From Platanthera guangdongensis (Eukaryota; Streptophyta; Magnoliopsida; Asparagales; Orchidaceae): DNA of 64,000 bases. Position numbers and translations under genes: made by a program. The stretch is from NCBI GenBank assembly GCA_039583875.1, contig CM077151.1, positions 20,046,326-20,110,325 of the forward strand, read 5' to 3'. The notes under the pieces were generated by a model, which searched no databases, was not told the DNA's origin, and saw only the letters and a program-made list of their open reading frames with translations. Of this stretch, positions 11,297 to 22,177 are shown in pieces (the stretch's first letter is position 1; every line of letters starts with the position of its first letter).

Positions 11297-11670
11297 TGTT
11301 GAAGTTGGAGACCGGGCGGTCTGTCTTGGCGGGTTAGAGACCGCGCGGTCTGGCGGTTTGACTCGGCGACTTGTAAACCGGGCGGTCTAGCAATCTTCAC
11401 AGGCGACCTCTCTGCCTCTCTTACTGTAAGTCGTGCGGTTAGTCCTTCTGTCTAACCGCGCGGCCTGTGCGGTTTACTTTGTACAGTCCGCTTAGCTTGT
11501 AAATTTTAGTCCCACATCTCTTATTTGTATTCTCTCTTCTCTCCTCCATTCTATATAAGGGAGGGCATACCTTTGTAATAGTTATCTTTTTTGGATAATA
11601 AAATTTCGATTATTCAAAAGTTTATTCGGCTTGTTCTCTTCTTTTCGCTTCCTTTCTCTACTTTCTAACA
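11297..11670 (+). repeat. 5' LTR of inner copia
   Basis: 374 bp, TGTTGAAG...TTCTAACA. U3 holds repeated palindromic motifs, including the perfect palindrome AGACCGCGCGGTCT and the near-palindrome AGACCGGGCGGTCT. The TATA box CTATATAAGG is at 11551-11560. Confidence 0.95.
11551..11560 (+). promoter_or_regulatory. LTR TATA box of inner copia
   Basis: CTATATAAGG, conserved at 15969-15978 and in the outer element's LTR at 18415-18424. It would be the Pol II core promoter of the element. Confidence 0.6.
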
Positions 11671-11682
11671 TGGTATCAGAGG
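11671..11682 (+). other. Primer binding site, tRNA-Met type
   Basis: TGGTATCAGAGG directly follows the 5' LTR. It is close to the TGGTATCAGAGC complement of the initiator tRNA-Met 3' end used by many plant elements to prime minus-strand DNA. Confidence 0.85.
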
Positions 11683-12506
11683 ACACAGTCTTTTCCTCCT
11701 GATTCTGTGCGCTCTCTGTTGTTCGCGGCTTGTCTTCCGCGTTCTGCGGCTTGTTCGCGGCTTGTCTTCTCCTCTGTCCGCGCGGCTTGTTTCTATCCGC
11801 GCGGCTTGTTTCTGTCCGCTGCCTGTTTACGCGGCTTGCTCTTCTTGTTTCTCTTCTCCTCCTGCTCTTTGTCGCAGCGACCTGTTTCCGTGTCGCCGCG
11901 CTCCTTGCTCTTTCCTGCCGCTCCGACTTCCTAGTCGCTGCGGTCTGTCTCTGTCCGCGTGTGTTGTCTCTGCACTCGCGGTTTGCTGCTGTGATCTGCC
12001 TGACCGTGCGGGTTGTTCCTTTCTTACCCGCATCTTGGTCGCGGTCACCTGCTCTTCTCCTCTCTTCTGTTCGCTCGGCCTTTTCAGTCCGGGCGACCTC
12101 TTCCCCGCTGTGCCCTTGACCGCATTCTCGCAACTGCTGTGCTCTGCCTGACCGTGCGGGTTGTCCCTTTCTTACCCGCATCTTGGTCGCGGTCACCTGC
12201 TCTTCTCCTCTCTTCTGTTCGCTCGGCCCTTTGCAGTCCGCGCGACTTCTTCCCCGCTGTGCCTTGATCTGAATCCTAGCCGCTCGTGTTCACGCGGCTT
12301 CTTCCCTTTTGTTCCCGCCACGGTTTCACGCGGATTCTTCCTTGTTTGAGCGGCCTCTCCGCCTCTTCGCTCTTAGCCGCTTCTCTTGTTAGTCGCCGCG
12401 ACCTCCTGGTTTAGTCGCGCGGCTTCTGCTCTGCACCTTGGTCGTGGCCCTTCGTGCCGCTGGTGTGTTGTCACCGAGACCGCTGCAGTTTCTTCTTCCT
12501 CCCTTC
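11683..12506 (+). other. Leader of inner copia, where gag would lie
   Basis: No gag homology is seen in any frame. The sequence is pyrimidine-rich, with many short CGCGGCTTG-like motifs. It contains a 148-bp tandem repeat (TGACCGTGCGGGTTG at 12001 and 12149), part of which matches the leader of the outer element at 9169-9290. Several frames of about 130 codons run across it, but their composition (Leu/Ser/Cys/Arg) follows the repeat. Confidence 0.6.
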
Positions 12507-15500
12507 ATGGCTTTCGCCTCGGTTGTCACGTCTTCTGGTCGTGCACACGTTGTTACTCAGGGCAAATGGCTGATCGACACTGGTGCTACGAATCATATGA
12601 CCGGCCATCTCCCGTGTTTCTCTCTCCTAGAAAAACATGCTCGCTTGCCCCCAGTTACTCTCGCTGACGGCTCTTCATCATCAGTTCATGGCACAGGGAT
12701 AGTTCATGTCACCCCGTCTCTTCACTTGGCGGATACTCTATATGTGCCCCAGTTCCCGTGCAACTTATTATCTGTTACATCTCTTTGCAAGCAATTACAG
12801 TGTTCCGTCACATTTACTTCTACTTCTTGCTCTTTTCAGGATCCGGACTCCCAACGGACGATTGCTACTGGGACTGAGAGTGGCGGCTTATACTTCCTAG
12901 ACAACATTTCTGCTTTTTCCACCTTCTCCTCCACCTCCACAGATCTTCTCCAATGGCATCTCCGCCTTGGTCATGCTCCTCCCCGTCTTCTTCGTCAACT
13001 TCTGCCCCACCTTCCTCCTCAAAGTCCTCCGCTCAACTGTGAGGCCTGTCAGCTTGGCAAGCATCACCGCTCCTCCTTCCCTCCAAAGCACGTTCGTAGC
13101 TCTACCCGTCCGTTTGATCTTATCCACTCCGACATCTGGGGTCCTTCTCCTACTCTTACCATTGGTCGGGGTAGTTCCTATTTTGTCACGTTCATTGATG
13201 ATTTCTCTCGCTGTACGTGGGTGTATCTGTTAAAAGATCGCTCCGAATTATTCTCTGTATGGACATCCTTCTATCTCATGATCAAAACTCAGTTTGATGT
13301 TTCTATCAAAGTTTTTCGGTCTGATAATGCCGCAGAATATCTCAGTCGTGACTTCTCTACATTCTGCATGCAAAATGGGATTCTTCATCAAACTAGTTGT
13401 GTCTATTCTTCACAACAAAATGGTGTAGCCGAACGCAAAAACCGACACCTGCTCAATGTCGCTCGCACCTTGATGACCCAGCTGCATGTTCCTCGCTCCT
13501 ATTGGGGCTATGCTGTTCTCCTTGCCTGCTACCTCATCAATCGCATTCCCTCCACGGTTCTCCATGGCCAAACCCCGTTCTCCATTTTGTATCCGGGCAA
13601 GGAGCCGTTTCATCTCCCTCTCCAAATCTTTGGATGCACTGCCTTTGTGCATGCCCCTTCTGCCACCCGTGATAAGCTCTCCCCTCGCTCCACCAAATGT
13701 GTCTTTCTGGGATATTCCACCACTCAGAAAGGCTATTGTTGCTTTGATCCCGTCCTTCGTAAGCAGTTCGTCTCTGCTGACGTCACCTTCTTCGAGAATA
13801 CCTCCTACTTCTCGGATGCCTCTTCTCCTCTTCTCCCAGCTTCTGATTCTCCTGCCGTTCCCTTCGTTCCCTCGTCTCCTCCTACACTTTCCACCACTAC
13901 ACCGTCTCCACCCCCTCCTCTTCCTCCACCTCTCTCTCTCCCTTCCCCACCACCCTCTCCCTCCTCTCCGCTGCCGTCGCTCTCTTCTCCCGGGCCAGCT
14001 TTCTCTACCACGGATGCTCCGGATGCTGCGGGCCCGGCTGACCTGGATCTTCCTATAGCTCTTCGCAAAGGGGTGCGGACGTGCACCTTACACCCCCTTG
14101 CTGCTGTTGTTTCCTATGATCGTCTTACTCCTTCTCGCAGGGCCTTTGCACTGGCTATCTCTGCCACTGCCACACCCCGCTCCTATCAGGAGGCCCTTGC
14201 TATTCCTCACTGGAAGATGGCCATGGATGAGGAAATGACGACCCTCACTGAGCGGGGTACCTGGACTCTTGTTCCTCCTCCCTTTGGCACTGATGTTGTT
14301 GGCTGTCGCTGGGTCTTTGTGGTCAAATTTAGCCCAGACGGCACTGTGGATCGGTATAAGGCTCGCCTTGTGGCTAAGGGCTTTACTCAGACCTATGGGG
14401 TTGATTACTTTGACACCTTCTCCCCTGTGGCTCGTCTCAGCACAATCCGGGTTCTTCTCTCTGTGGCCGTCAATCGGGATTGGCCAATTTCTCAGCTGGA
14501 CGTCAAGAATGCCTTCCTTTATGGTGATCTTCACGAGGCCGTTTACATGGAGCAACCTCCTGGGTATGTTGCTCAGGGGGAGACACGAGTATGCCGGCTG
14601 CAGAAGGCAATTTATGGCCTCAAGCAGAGTCCTCGAGCTTGGTTTGACAAGTTCAGCGGTATTGTGGCGGCTGTTGGTTTTGTGCGAAGCTCTGCTGATC
14701 ACTCTCTCTTTATTCGCAAAACTCCTTTTGGGCTGGTTGTTCTTGCTGTATACGTCGATGATATTCTTCTCACTGGCGATGACCAGGAAGGGGTAGCCCT
14801 GACAAAGCTACATCTTCGCCAACATCTGATCACTAAAGATATGGGCTCTCCAAAGTACTTTCTGGGGATCGAACTCTCTCGGAAGCCCGACTCCTTAGTT
14901 CTCTCTCAGCGTAAGTATGCCCTTGATCTTTTAAAAGAGGCAGGATTGACTGGAGCTAAACATGCCCGATGTCCCATGGCTATTGGGGAGGACAAAACCT
15001 GGACAGATGATTCGCCTCTTCTTTCAGATAGTTCGCGGTACAGGCGTCTGGTTGGTAAGCTCATATATCTCACAGTGACCAGACCCGACATTTCTTATGC
15101 TGTGGGCAAGGTGAGTCAATTCATGCAAGCGCCCAGGGATTGTCATCTTCAGTCCGCCTTGCGAATCTTGGAATATGTCAAAGCAGCGCCTGGGAAAGGA
15201 TTACTGTTTCAGAAGAATGGTCATCTGAGGATTGAAGCCTACTCAGATGCAAGTTATGCTGATGACAAAGGGGATCGCAAGTCTACCTCAGGTTTTTGCA
15301 CCTTTGTTGGGGGAAATCTGGTGAGCTGGAAGAGTAAAAAGCAGTCTGTTGTCTCCAGGTCCAGTGCAGAAGCTGAGTATCGCAGTATGGCGTCAACCAC
15401 TTGTGAGTTGAAATGGTTGCGGGCTCTCATGCTAGATTTAGGAGAGGTGTACAACCATCCTCTACCTATGTTCTGTGATAACAAGGCCGCCATATACATC

Positions 15501-15707
15501 TCCAAAAATCCGGTATTCCATGAAAGAACAAAGCACATTGAGGTTGACTGCCATTTCATTCGTGAAGAGATTTTAAAAGAACAGATTTGCACTCCGTTTG
15601 TCACATCTGATAAAGAGCTAGCTGACATCTTCACCAAGCCAGTCTCCGCCTCGTTTCTGCATGTTTGCGACAAGCTGGGCATGATTGATATATATGCTCC
15701 AGCTTGA
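12507..15707 (+). CDS. Copia protease-integrase-RT-RNase H polyprotein, intact, no gag
   Basis: An uninterrupted frame of 1066 codons from the ATG at 12507 (MAFASVVTSS). An upstream extension to 12438 has no ATG. Homology to the outer element starts about seven residues in, immediately before the protease. In order: protease DTGATNHMTG at residues 24-33; GAG-pre-integrase (LQWHLRLGH, CEACQLGKHH); integrase core (DLIHSDIWGP, FIDDFSR, SSQQNGVAERKNRH); a proline/serine-rich linker; reverse transcriptase with YVDD at residues 749-752; and RNase H with YSDASYADD, SSAEAEYRSM and CDNKAAIYIS. It ends DIYAPA just before the purine tract. All catalytic motifs I can check are present. The enzymes copy and integrate element DNA inside gag particles, so they need gag in trans. 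The loss of gag appears to be one clean deletion or replacement. Confidence 0.92.
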   Translation: MAFASVVTSSGRAHVVTQGKWLIDTGATNHMTGHLPCFSLLEKHARLPPVTLADGSSSSVHGTGIVHVTPSLHLADTLYVPQFPCNLLSVTSLCKQLQCSVTFTSTSCSFQDPDSQRTIATGTESGGLYFLDNISAFSTFSSTSTDLLQWHLRLGHAPPRLLRQLLPHLPPQSPPLNCEACQLGKHHRSSFPPKHVRSSTRPFDLIHSDIWGPSPTLTIGRGSSYFVTFIDDFSRCTWVYLLKDRSELFSVWTSFYLMIKTQFDVSIKVFRSDNAAEYLSRDFSTFCMQNGILHQTSCVYSSQQNGVAERKNRHLLNVARTLMTQLHVPRSYWGYAVLLACYLINRIPSTVLHGQTPFSILYPGKEPFHLPLQIFGCTAFVHAPSATRDKLSPRSTKCVFLGYSTTQKGYCCFDPVLRKQFVSADVTFFENTSYFSDASSPLLPASDSPAVPFVPSSPPTLSTTTPSPPPPLPPPLSLPSPPPSPSSPLPSLSSPGPAFSTTDAPDAAGPADLDLPIALRKGVRTCTLHPLAAVVSYDRLTPSRRAFALAISATATPRSYQEALAIPHWKMAMDEEMTTLTERGTWTLVPPPFGTDVVGCRWVFVVKFSPDGTVDRYKARLVAKGFTQTYGVDYFDTFSPVARLSTIRVLLSVAVNRDWPISQLDVKNAFLYGDLHEAVYMEQPPGYVAQGETRVCRLQKAIYGLKQSPRAWFDKFSGIVAAVGFVRSSADHSLFIRKTPFGLVVLAVYVDDILLTGDDQEGVALTKLHLRQHLITKDMGSPKYFLGIELSRKPDSLVLSQRKYALDLLKEAGLTGAKHARCPMAIGEDKTWTDDSPLLSDSSRYRRLVGKLIYLTVTRPDISYAVGKVSQFMQAPRDCHLQSALRILEYVKAAPGKGLLFQKNGHLRIEAYSDASYADDKGDRKSTSGFCTFVGGNLVSWKSKKQSVVSRSSAEAEYRSMASTTCELKWLRALMLDLGEVYNHPLPMFCDNKAAIYISKNPVFHERTKHIEVDCHFIREEILKEQICTPFVTSDKELADIFTKPVSASFLHVCDKLGMIDIYAPA

Positions 15708-15714
15708 GGGGGAG

Positions 15715-16088
15715 TGTTGAAGTTGGAGACCGGGCGGTCTGTCTTGGCGGGTTAGAGACCGCGCGGTCTAGCGGTTTGACTCGGCGACTTGTAAACCGGG
15801 CGGTCTAGCAATCTTCACAGGCGACCTCTCTGCCTCTTTTACTGTAAGCCGTGCGGTTAGTCCTTCTGTCTAACCGCGCGGCCTGTGCGGTTTACTTTGT
15901 ACAGTCCGCTTAGCTTGTAAATTTTAGTCCCACATCTCTTATTTGTATTCTCTCTTCTCTCCTCCATTCTATATAAGGGAGGGCATACCTTTGTAATAGT
16001 TATCTTTTTTGGATAATAAAATTTCGATTATTCAAAAGTTTATTCGGCTTGTTCTCTTCTTTTCGCTTCCTTTCTCTACTTTCTAACA
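15715..16088 (+). repeat. 3' LTR of inner copia
   Basis: 374 bp. It differs from the 5' LTR by G/A, C/T and T/C changes near the start, with nothing else noticed. It is followed by the right copy of the CACGC duplication. Confidence 0.95.
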
Positions 16089-16093
16089 CACGC
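16089..16093 (+). other. Right target-site duplication CACGC of the inner copia
   Basis: Repeats 11292-11296. The outer element's reading frame resumes here (histidine-alanine, then PSATRDK). Confidence 0.95.
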
Positions 16094-18144
16094 TCCCTCC
16101 GCTACCCGCGACAAGCTTTCCCCCCGTTCCACCAAGTGTGTCTTTTTGGGGTACTCTACCACTCAAAAAGGCTATTGCTGCTTTGACCCCCTTCTCCGCA
16201 AGCAGTTTGTCTCCGCAGATGTGACTTTTTTTCGAAAATGCTTCCTACTTCTCTTCTTCCTCTTCTCTTCCTTCTCTTCCTTCTGATATCTCCGTTCCTT
16301 CCACACCTCTCCACGTTTTCCCACCTTCGTCTCCTCCTCCACCCACTCCTTCCCAGTCCGTCTCCCCACCCACCCCTCCACCCTCCTCTCCGCTGCCGTC
16401 TCTCTCTAGTCCCGGGCCAGCCTTCTCCGCCACGGACGCTCCGGTCGCTGACGCTCCCGTCGCCGACGCTCCCGATGATCTGGATGTTCCCATTGCCCTT
16501 CGCAAAGGGGTGCGGGCGTGTACTCAACACCCGCTCACGGCTGTTGTTTCTTATGATCAGCTCTCTCCTTCTCGCAGGTGTTTTGCCTTGGCTATCTCTG
16601 CTACTTCTACTCCCCGTACCTACCAGGAGGCTCTCGCTCTCCCTCATTGGAAGTCTGCCATGGATGAGGAGATGGCTACTCTCACTGAACGGGGTACCTG
16701 GACCTTGGTTCCTCCTCCAGTGGGCACTGATGTGGTTGGCTGTCGCTGGGTCTTTGTTGTGAAGTTTCGCCCCGACGGCACTGTGGATCGCTACAAAGCC
16801 CGGCTGGTGGCCAAGGGCTTTACTCAGACTTATGGCGTTGATTACTTTGATACCTTCTCTCCGGTTGCTCGCCTCAGCACCATCCGGGTTCTCTTTTCTG
16901 TGGCTGTTAACCGGGCTTGGGCTATTTCCCAGCTTGATGTGAAGAATGCCTTTCTCTATGGCGATCTTCAGGAGGACGTCTATATGGAGCAACCTCCTGG
17001 GTATGTTGCTCAGGGGGAGACACGTGTCTGTCATTTGAAGAAGGCCATTTATGGCCTAAAGCAGAGCCCTCGGGCATGGTTCGAAAAATTCAGTGGTATT
17101 GTGGCAACCATCGGCTTTCAAAGGAGTTCGGCCGATCACTCCTTATTCATTCGCAAAACGGCCTCGGGACTGGTGGTTTTGGCCGTATATGTGGATGATA
17201 TTCTACTTACTGGTGATGACCGAGATGGGGTGGACTTGACGAAGAAGCACCTCCGTCAGCACTTGGTCACGAAGGATATGGGCTCCCCAAAATACTTTTT
17301 GGGGATCGAAATCTCTCGGAAACCTGACTACTTGGTTCTCTCTCAACGGAAGTATGCCCTTAATCTTCTTCAAGAAGCAGGCTTGACAGGTGCCAAACCA
17401 GCTCATCTTCCCATGGCTGTTGGAGAAGACAAAACGTGGACGGATGAATCGCCTCCTCTATCTGATGTCACACGGTACAGACGTTTGGTAGGGAAACTCA
17501 TCTATCTCACGGTGACTAGACCCGACATCGCCTACGCTGTAGGAAAGGTCAGTCAGTTTATGCAAGCTCCCAGGGAGTGTCATCTTCAGTCCGCCCTGAA
17601 GATTTTAGAGTATATCAAAGCAGCACCGGGCAGAGAGTTACTCTTCCAGAAGAATGGCCATCTGAGGGTTGAGGCCTACTCAGACTCAAGTTACGCGGAT
17701 GACAAAGGCGATCGTAAATCCACGTCAGGTTTTTGTACCTTTGTTGGAGGTAATCTCGTGAGTTGGAAGAGCAAGAAACAGTCTGTTGTTTCCAGATCCA
17801 GTGCCGAAGCAGAATACCGGAGTATGGCGTCAACTACGTGTGAGTTAAAGTGGTTGCGGGCTCTCATGCTTGACCTGGGCGAGGTATATGATTGTCCTCT
17901 CCCTATGTTCTGTGACAACAAGGCCGCTATACACATATCCAGAAATCCGGTCTTCCATGAGAGAACGAAGCATATAGAGGTTGACTGTCACTTCATTCGG
18001 GAGGAGATTTTGAAGAAACAGATTTGTACTCCTTTTGTCACCTCTGACAAGGAGTTGGCTGATATCTTCACCAAGCCGGTTTCTACTTCCTTCTTCCGCA
18101 TTTGTGACAAGCTGGGCATGATTGATATCTATGCTCCAGCTTGA
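16094..18144 (+). pseudogene. Copia integrase C-terminus, RT and RNase H, second half of outer element
   Basis: This continues the interrupted polyprotein (CVFLGYSTTQKGY). A run of seven T near 16226-16232 holds one extra base compared with the inner element, shifting the frame after DVTFF. The original frame is then open from the serine/proline-rich linker to the end at 18144. The reverse transcriptase has YVDD at 17188-17199. RNase H has YSDSSYADD, SSAEAEYRSM, CDNKAAIHIS and the tail TSDKELADIFTKPV. It ends DIYAPA as in the inner element, showing both belong to one family. The frame from about 16240 on has no stop. An ATG is not expected here because this is the middle of a polyprotein. Confidence 0.88.
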
Positions 18145-18151
18145 GCGGGAG

Positions 18152-18533
18152 TGTTGAAGTACTAGACCGGGCGGCTTAGCGGTCTGATCCAGCGGTTTGT
18201 AGACCGGGCGGCTTAGCGGTCTGATGCAGCGGTTTGTAGACCGGGCGGTCTATCGGTCTACCTCTGCGGCCTGTTCTATCCTGATGGAGTTGCCGAGCGG
18301 TTAGCCCATCTGTCTAACCGCGCGGCCTATGCGGTCTCCATTATTCTAGCCGCTCAGTACTGTAAATGTTTAGTCCCACATTGTTTGTATACTCTCTTTC
18401 TTATCTCCTTCATTCTATATAAGGGAGGTCATACCTTTGTAAATGATATCTTTTTTGGATAATAAAATTTCAATTATTCAAAAGTTTGTTCGCTTGTTCT
18501 CTACTTTTCGCTTCTTGCTTCTACTTTCTAACA
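18152..18533 (+). repeat. 3' LTR of outer copia
   Basis: 382 bp, TGTTGAAG...CTAACA. R and U5 resemble the inner LTRs, but U3 differs: a unit of about 39 bp around TAGACCGGGCGGCTTAGCGG is repeated two to three times. This marks a distinct subfamily. The TATA box is at 18415-18424. Confidence 0.9.
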
Positions 18534-21500
18534 CCAATCACGAACCTCCACCTACCCAATCCAAGCTCCAACCAATGGTAGGCTTACACCATGATTGTAC
18601 CTCTTCAATTCCCTGCTGTCAGGTGCCCCCATACAGTCGGGTAGTTGACCATACAAGGGTTAGCTAACCTACCCATGGTTTGCTTAACCAAGAGGGAGAA
18701 GGGAAGGAGGGGCCTTGCCCCCTCCAATAAATGGAGATCTTTGGCACTAGAGGGTTGTACCCCTCTTCCAAGCTCAAAACGAGCCTAAACCACCACTTTC
18801 AGAGCTCTACCTTGCCGGAAACCGCCCACCCGAGCTCCACCGCCACCTTCACCACGTCCCATGGCGGATCTCGCCGGAAGCCCCGAAGGCCCTGAAATCA
18901 GGTAGAAACTCTCCCCTCCTTCCTCCCTATCTTTTGGACGGGTTGCATGCGAGCTCTGGCGGCCGGAGCGCCGCCGCCGTCAACCTCTCCCCTCCGAAAA
19001 TAATAATTAAATATATAGCTTCAGCGGCGGCCGGCGGCGGCAGGCCGCCGGAACGCCGCCGGAACACCGCCGGAGGGAGCACCCACCCCCGGGCAGTCGG
19101 CCGGGGGTGGATTCACGGTCGGCCGGCGGTGGAGAAGACCCGTAAGGTCCGTCTTCTGTACAGGAAGCGAGGGGTGAGGGAGGAAGATGAAAATTTTTAT
19201 AAGTTATGATATTTATAATATTTTGATTATTTAATATTATAATTAAAATTAGTGTTATATTTTCTGCGGGGTAACCTATGCTCCTAGAGAAAAAAGTTTG
19301 AACATGAAAATTGTTCTCATTAATAAGGGAAGTCTACAAAAATCTTTTGAGAATTTTTGGAGCTAATTTAGTATTTTCAAAGCTTAAATAAGAATTATTT
19401 GGCTAATTTAGAGGCCCAAAATTGCTCGGAAAATTTTGAAAAAATTGCTAAGCTCTTTTTAGGCCCTCTAAAAGGTTGTATTAAAATTTGAGAAACCTGA
19501 GGTAAAAATTGAAGATTTTCCAATTTCTTGGAGCCTAGGGTCGCGCTCGGAAATCTACGCGGTCAAATTCTTCGAAAATGAAAATCGAAACGCGCGACCA
19601 CTTTATATATTGAATACTAAGTTCAATTGATTAAGCGACGAGAGTTGTTGAGACAAGATTCGAGCTCTGAGAATTTCGGGGTTTTCGCAAAACCACCGAG
19701 CGCCTCATTTTTAAAATAACTCGTTGACATTTTTAGTGGACTCAAAAGGTGAAAATACGATTGTCGAGAAAATAATTCACAACCTCGTTCTATGTGAAGA
19801 ATTTCCCTCATCTGTTAAAAATGATTTTTGAGGTTGAAATTTGAGGAATAATGCGCTCTCTAACGAGATTCTCGAATTTGATCAGACGCAAGAAATCAAA
19901 TTGATATTTATTCTTGGATGAATAATAAAGATGTAACTCATAATAAGATCCTCTAATCCGATTAAGTCATGATTAAAAAGGGCGCAACTGAATTATTATC
20001 GGATCGTAATAATTGGTGAAACCCAAAGAAATCTCATGAGAACGGAGATGTAATTGAACTAAACCTTCTAAAAACGGAGATGGAAACTGAACTAAACCTC
20101 CGGAGAACGGAGATGAAACTGAACTATGCCTCTTGAGAAAAGAGATGTAACTGAAACCTCCTGAATGAAATGATTGGACTACTAACCATTTTCTTGATGA
20201 TTATTCCAGTCTTGCACTGGTCAAGTTTCTTTATTTATTTTAGTTCAGTATTTTTAAATTCAGTTCTACTTCAGTCTCGTACTGGTCAAGTTCAATTCAG
20301 TACTTTCAAATTCATTTATACTCCAGTTCCGTACAAGTCAAGTTCAATGCAGAACTTTCAATTCAGTTCTACTCCAGTCCCGTACTGGTCAAGTTCATTT
20401 CAGTTCAGTACTTCTGTTTCAGTACTACTCCAGTTTCGTACTGGTCGCTTCTCATTATGCAACGTTTATTATCAGCAGCTTAAATTATTGCATTCTTATT
20501 TCTGCAATTTACTATTATAAGCACGGATCCTGCTTTGACGAGCAGATGTTTGTTAAGGTTGAGCCTTAGTTGGGGATAACCGGAGTTGATTTGTTCCTCC
20601 GAGTTAAGCCTTAAATAAAGCGCTCTCACGCTCCTTGTCTAAAGTTGAGCTGAGCGTCGCTACCTGAAGGTTAACGTATAGTAGGGCAGGTCGCAGACCC
20701 GGTGCGTATTAGCGTGTTTTTTTGATTGATTGCTTGTGAATTGCTTACGGTAAATTGTGGCGGGTCAGTCCCTTTCGCAAACCGTTCGTACCGGTGCGGG
20801 AAGGTTGACGACTCATGGCAACAAAGAGATGTGTACCATGGGTGACCGACCGTTATATTATCCCTGTTGGGTTTTCCCCCGCTGGTCGGCCAAAATGTTG
20901 AATCGCTGGTTGTCGCTCACATCCAAGAGTGCACGGGGTTGTACGTTAGGGTCTGGGCTGTGCGGTACGACCACTCCTAGAAGTGATAGGACTGACCATT
21001 ATCATCGACGGTCACATCGGTGAGGCCCGCGGGGCTCGCTACCCTGCTGAAACAGAAGCGATCCATACTATGTCGACATAGGATTGTATGTGCGCGGCTG
21101 TTAATGCCTGCGATATGTGCGCGACTATGAATGCCTGCGATGTGTGCGCGGCTATGAATGCATGCGATGTGTAAACGGTTGTGAATGTCTGTGTTGTTCG
21201 TACGGGTTATGAATATCTAATATGCTTGTGTGCTAGTGGAGCCTAAATTATAACTGATATATATTACTGATGCTACTCTAATTATATCATGTTGTGCTTC
21301 TTTTTGGTTGCTCATAGTTTATTCATGAACTGTCACACTAACTCTCTCACGCTTCGGCTATCTACTTTTGTTGGTTGCGTAAGCTCATCCCCAGGATATG
21401 GATTCGAGGAAGAGATTTGTTTCCACTTAGCTCTGTGACTAACAGTTATTTAAATAACCATTCACAGAAGATGGTGCACCGTAGCAATCAGTTGTTGTAG

Positions 21501-21890
21501 GACGGTACGCCAACTGATAAGACTACTCGAGCAGAGGCACCCTCGTCGTCTTTAGAGTTTCGAGACGTGAATACTAGGAAGCAGAGCTGTGTGAGAGAGG
21601 AGTTATTAGTTATAGTACTGTATAGCCTACGAGCTCTATGTATAAACATTGTCTACGGCCTTTTGTAGTTTTTGTTAAATATATAATGTTATATATATTT
21701 GTTGTGGTTTACTGTTAATGCTTCCGCAATACTCTGTGATGATATGTGAATATTGTGATTCAAGCCGAGCAAGACAACCAACTAGTGCTTAGCAGAGTGG
21801 GTCGTTACCCCTTAAGGAGCACTGGATGGACGCCTTAGGCAAGTAAGATCCCCTCCGACCCGACCTGGGGCAAGGGTTGGGGGGTCTTAA
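18534..21890 (+). repeat. Tekay/Del-like gypsy LTR region, degenerate
   Basis: About 3.3 kb without a credible gene, ending in a primer-site-like sequence followed by a gypsy gag. It contains an approximately 38-bp repeat built on ACGGAGATG (about 20010-20165). An approximately 60-bp repeat built on GTACTGGTCAAGTTCA occurs at 20200-20450. An approximately 31-bp repeat with TGTGCGCGGCTATGAATG occurs at 21085-21190. Long LTRs with internal repeats are common in this chromovirus lineage. The left end of the LTR cannot be fixed, and 18534-18900 could be unrelated flank. Confidence 0.45.
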
Positions 21891-21893
21891 AAA

Positions 21894-21905
21894 TGGATCA
21901 GAGCG
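21894..21905 (+). other. Primer-site-like sequence
   Basis: TGGATCAGAGCG resembles TGGTATCAGAGC with one base missing. It lies between the LTR-like region and the gag remnant, as a primer binding site should. Confidence 0.5.
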
Positions 21906-22177
21906 ATCACGATCCGTCCTTGTGGAGCAGTCTCAGGATCCCTCCGTCCCTCGCTTTGTTCTTTGGTTCGGGACGAATCATGGAGCAGAAGCATGGTAGA
22001 CCATAGTGTAGAGGCTTAGGGATTCTAGACTGTGTGATAGTACTCCCACACACCTTTGTTTCCGCTTTATTAGTCTTTTGCAAATTTTCTCATTTTTTGC
22101 AAAATTCTGATACTCGTTTCCTGTTACTTCTCGAGACATACCGGAGTCTAGTAACGAGAGATCCTCCTTCAGAGGAG

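Larger units (their letters stand above)
11297..16088 (+). mobile_element. Inner Ty1/copia element without gag, young
   Basis: Two 374-bp LTRs differ at three positions that I can see, all transitions. They are flanked by the duplication CACGC. A tRNA-Met-type primer site follows the 5' LTR, and a purine tract (GAGGGGGAG) precedes the 3' LTR. The internal part has an 836-bp leader and then one open frame from protease to RNase H. Gag and its zinc knuckle are absent, so this copy could move only with gag from a relative. It sits in a relative of its own family. Confidence 0.95.
9169..18533 (+). mobile_element. Outer Ty1/copia element, 5'-truncated and interrupted
   Basis: It begins inside the leader: 9169 onward matches 12042 and 12190 of the inner element's leader. 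It therefore lacks its 5' LTR and primer site. Gag to RNase H follow, split at 11296 by a younger copia. The 3' LTR is 18152-18533. Domain order gag, protease, integrase, reverse transcriptase, RNase H is that of Ty1/copia. The coding sequence carries a frameshift near 9938-9946, a TGA at 10902-10904, the insertion, and a one-base frameshift near 16226. It is therefore dead. Confidence 0.9.

Noticed and set aside
11582..12196. Minus-strand frame of 204 codons in the copia leader
   Set aside because: Arg/Gln/Thr-rich translation of the pyrimidine-rich leader repeat; no homology and opposite to the element.
14088..14702. Minus-strand 204-codon frame over the copia reverse transcriptase
   Set aside because: Shadow of the intact plus-strand pol; a similar shadow occurs at 16156-17034 over the outer copy.
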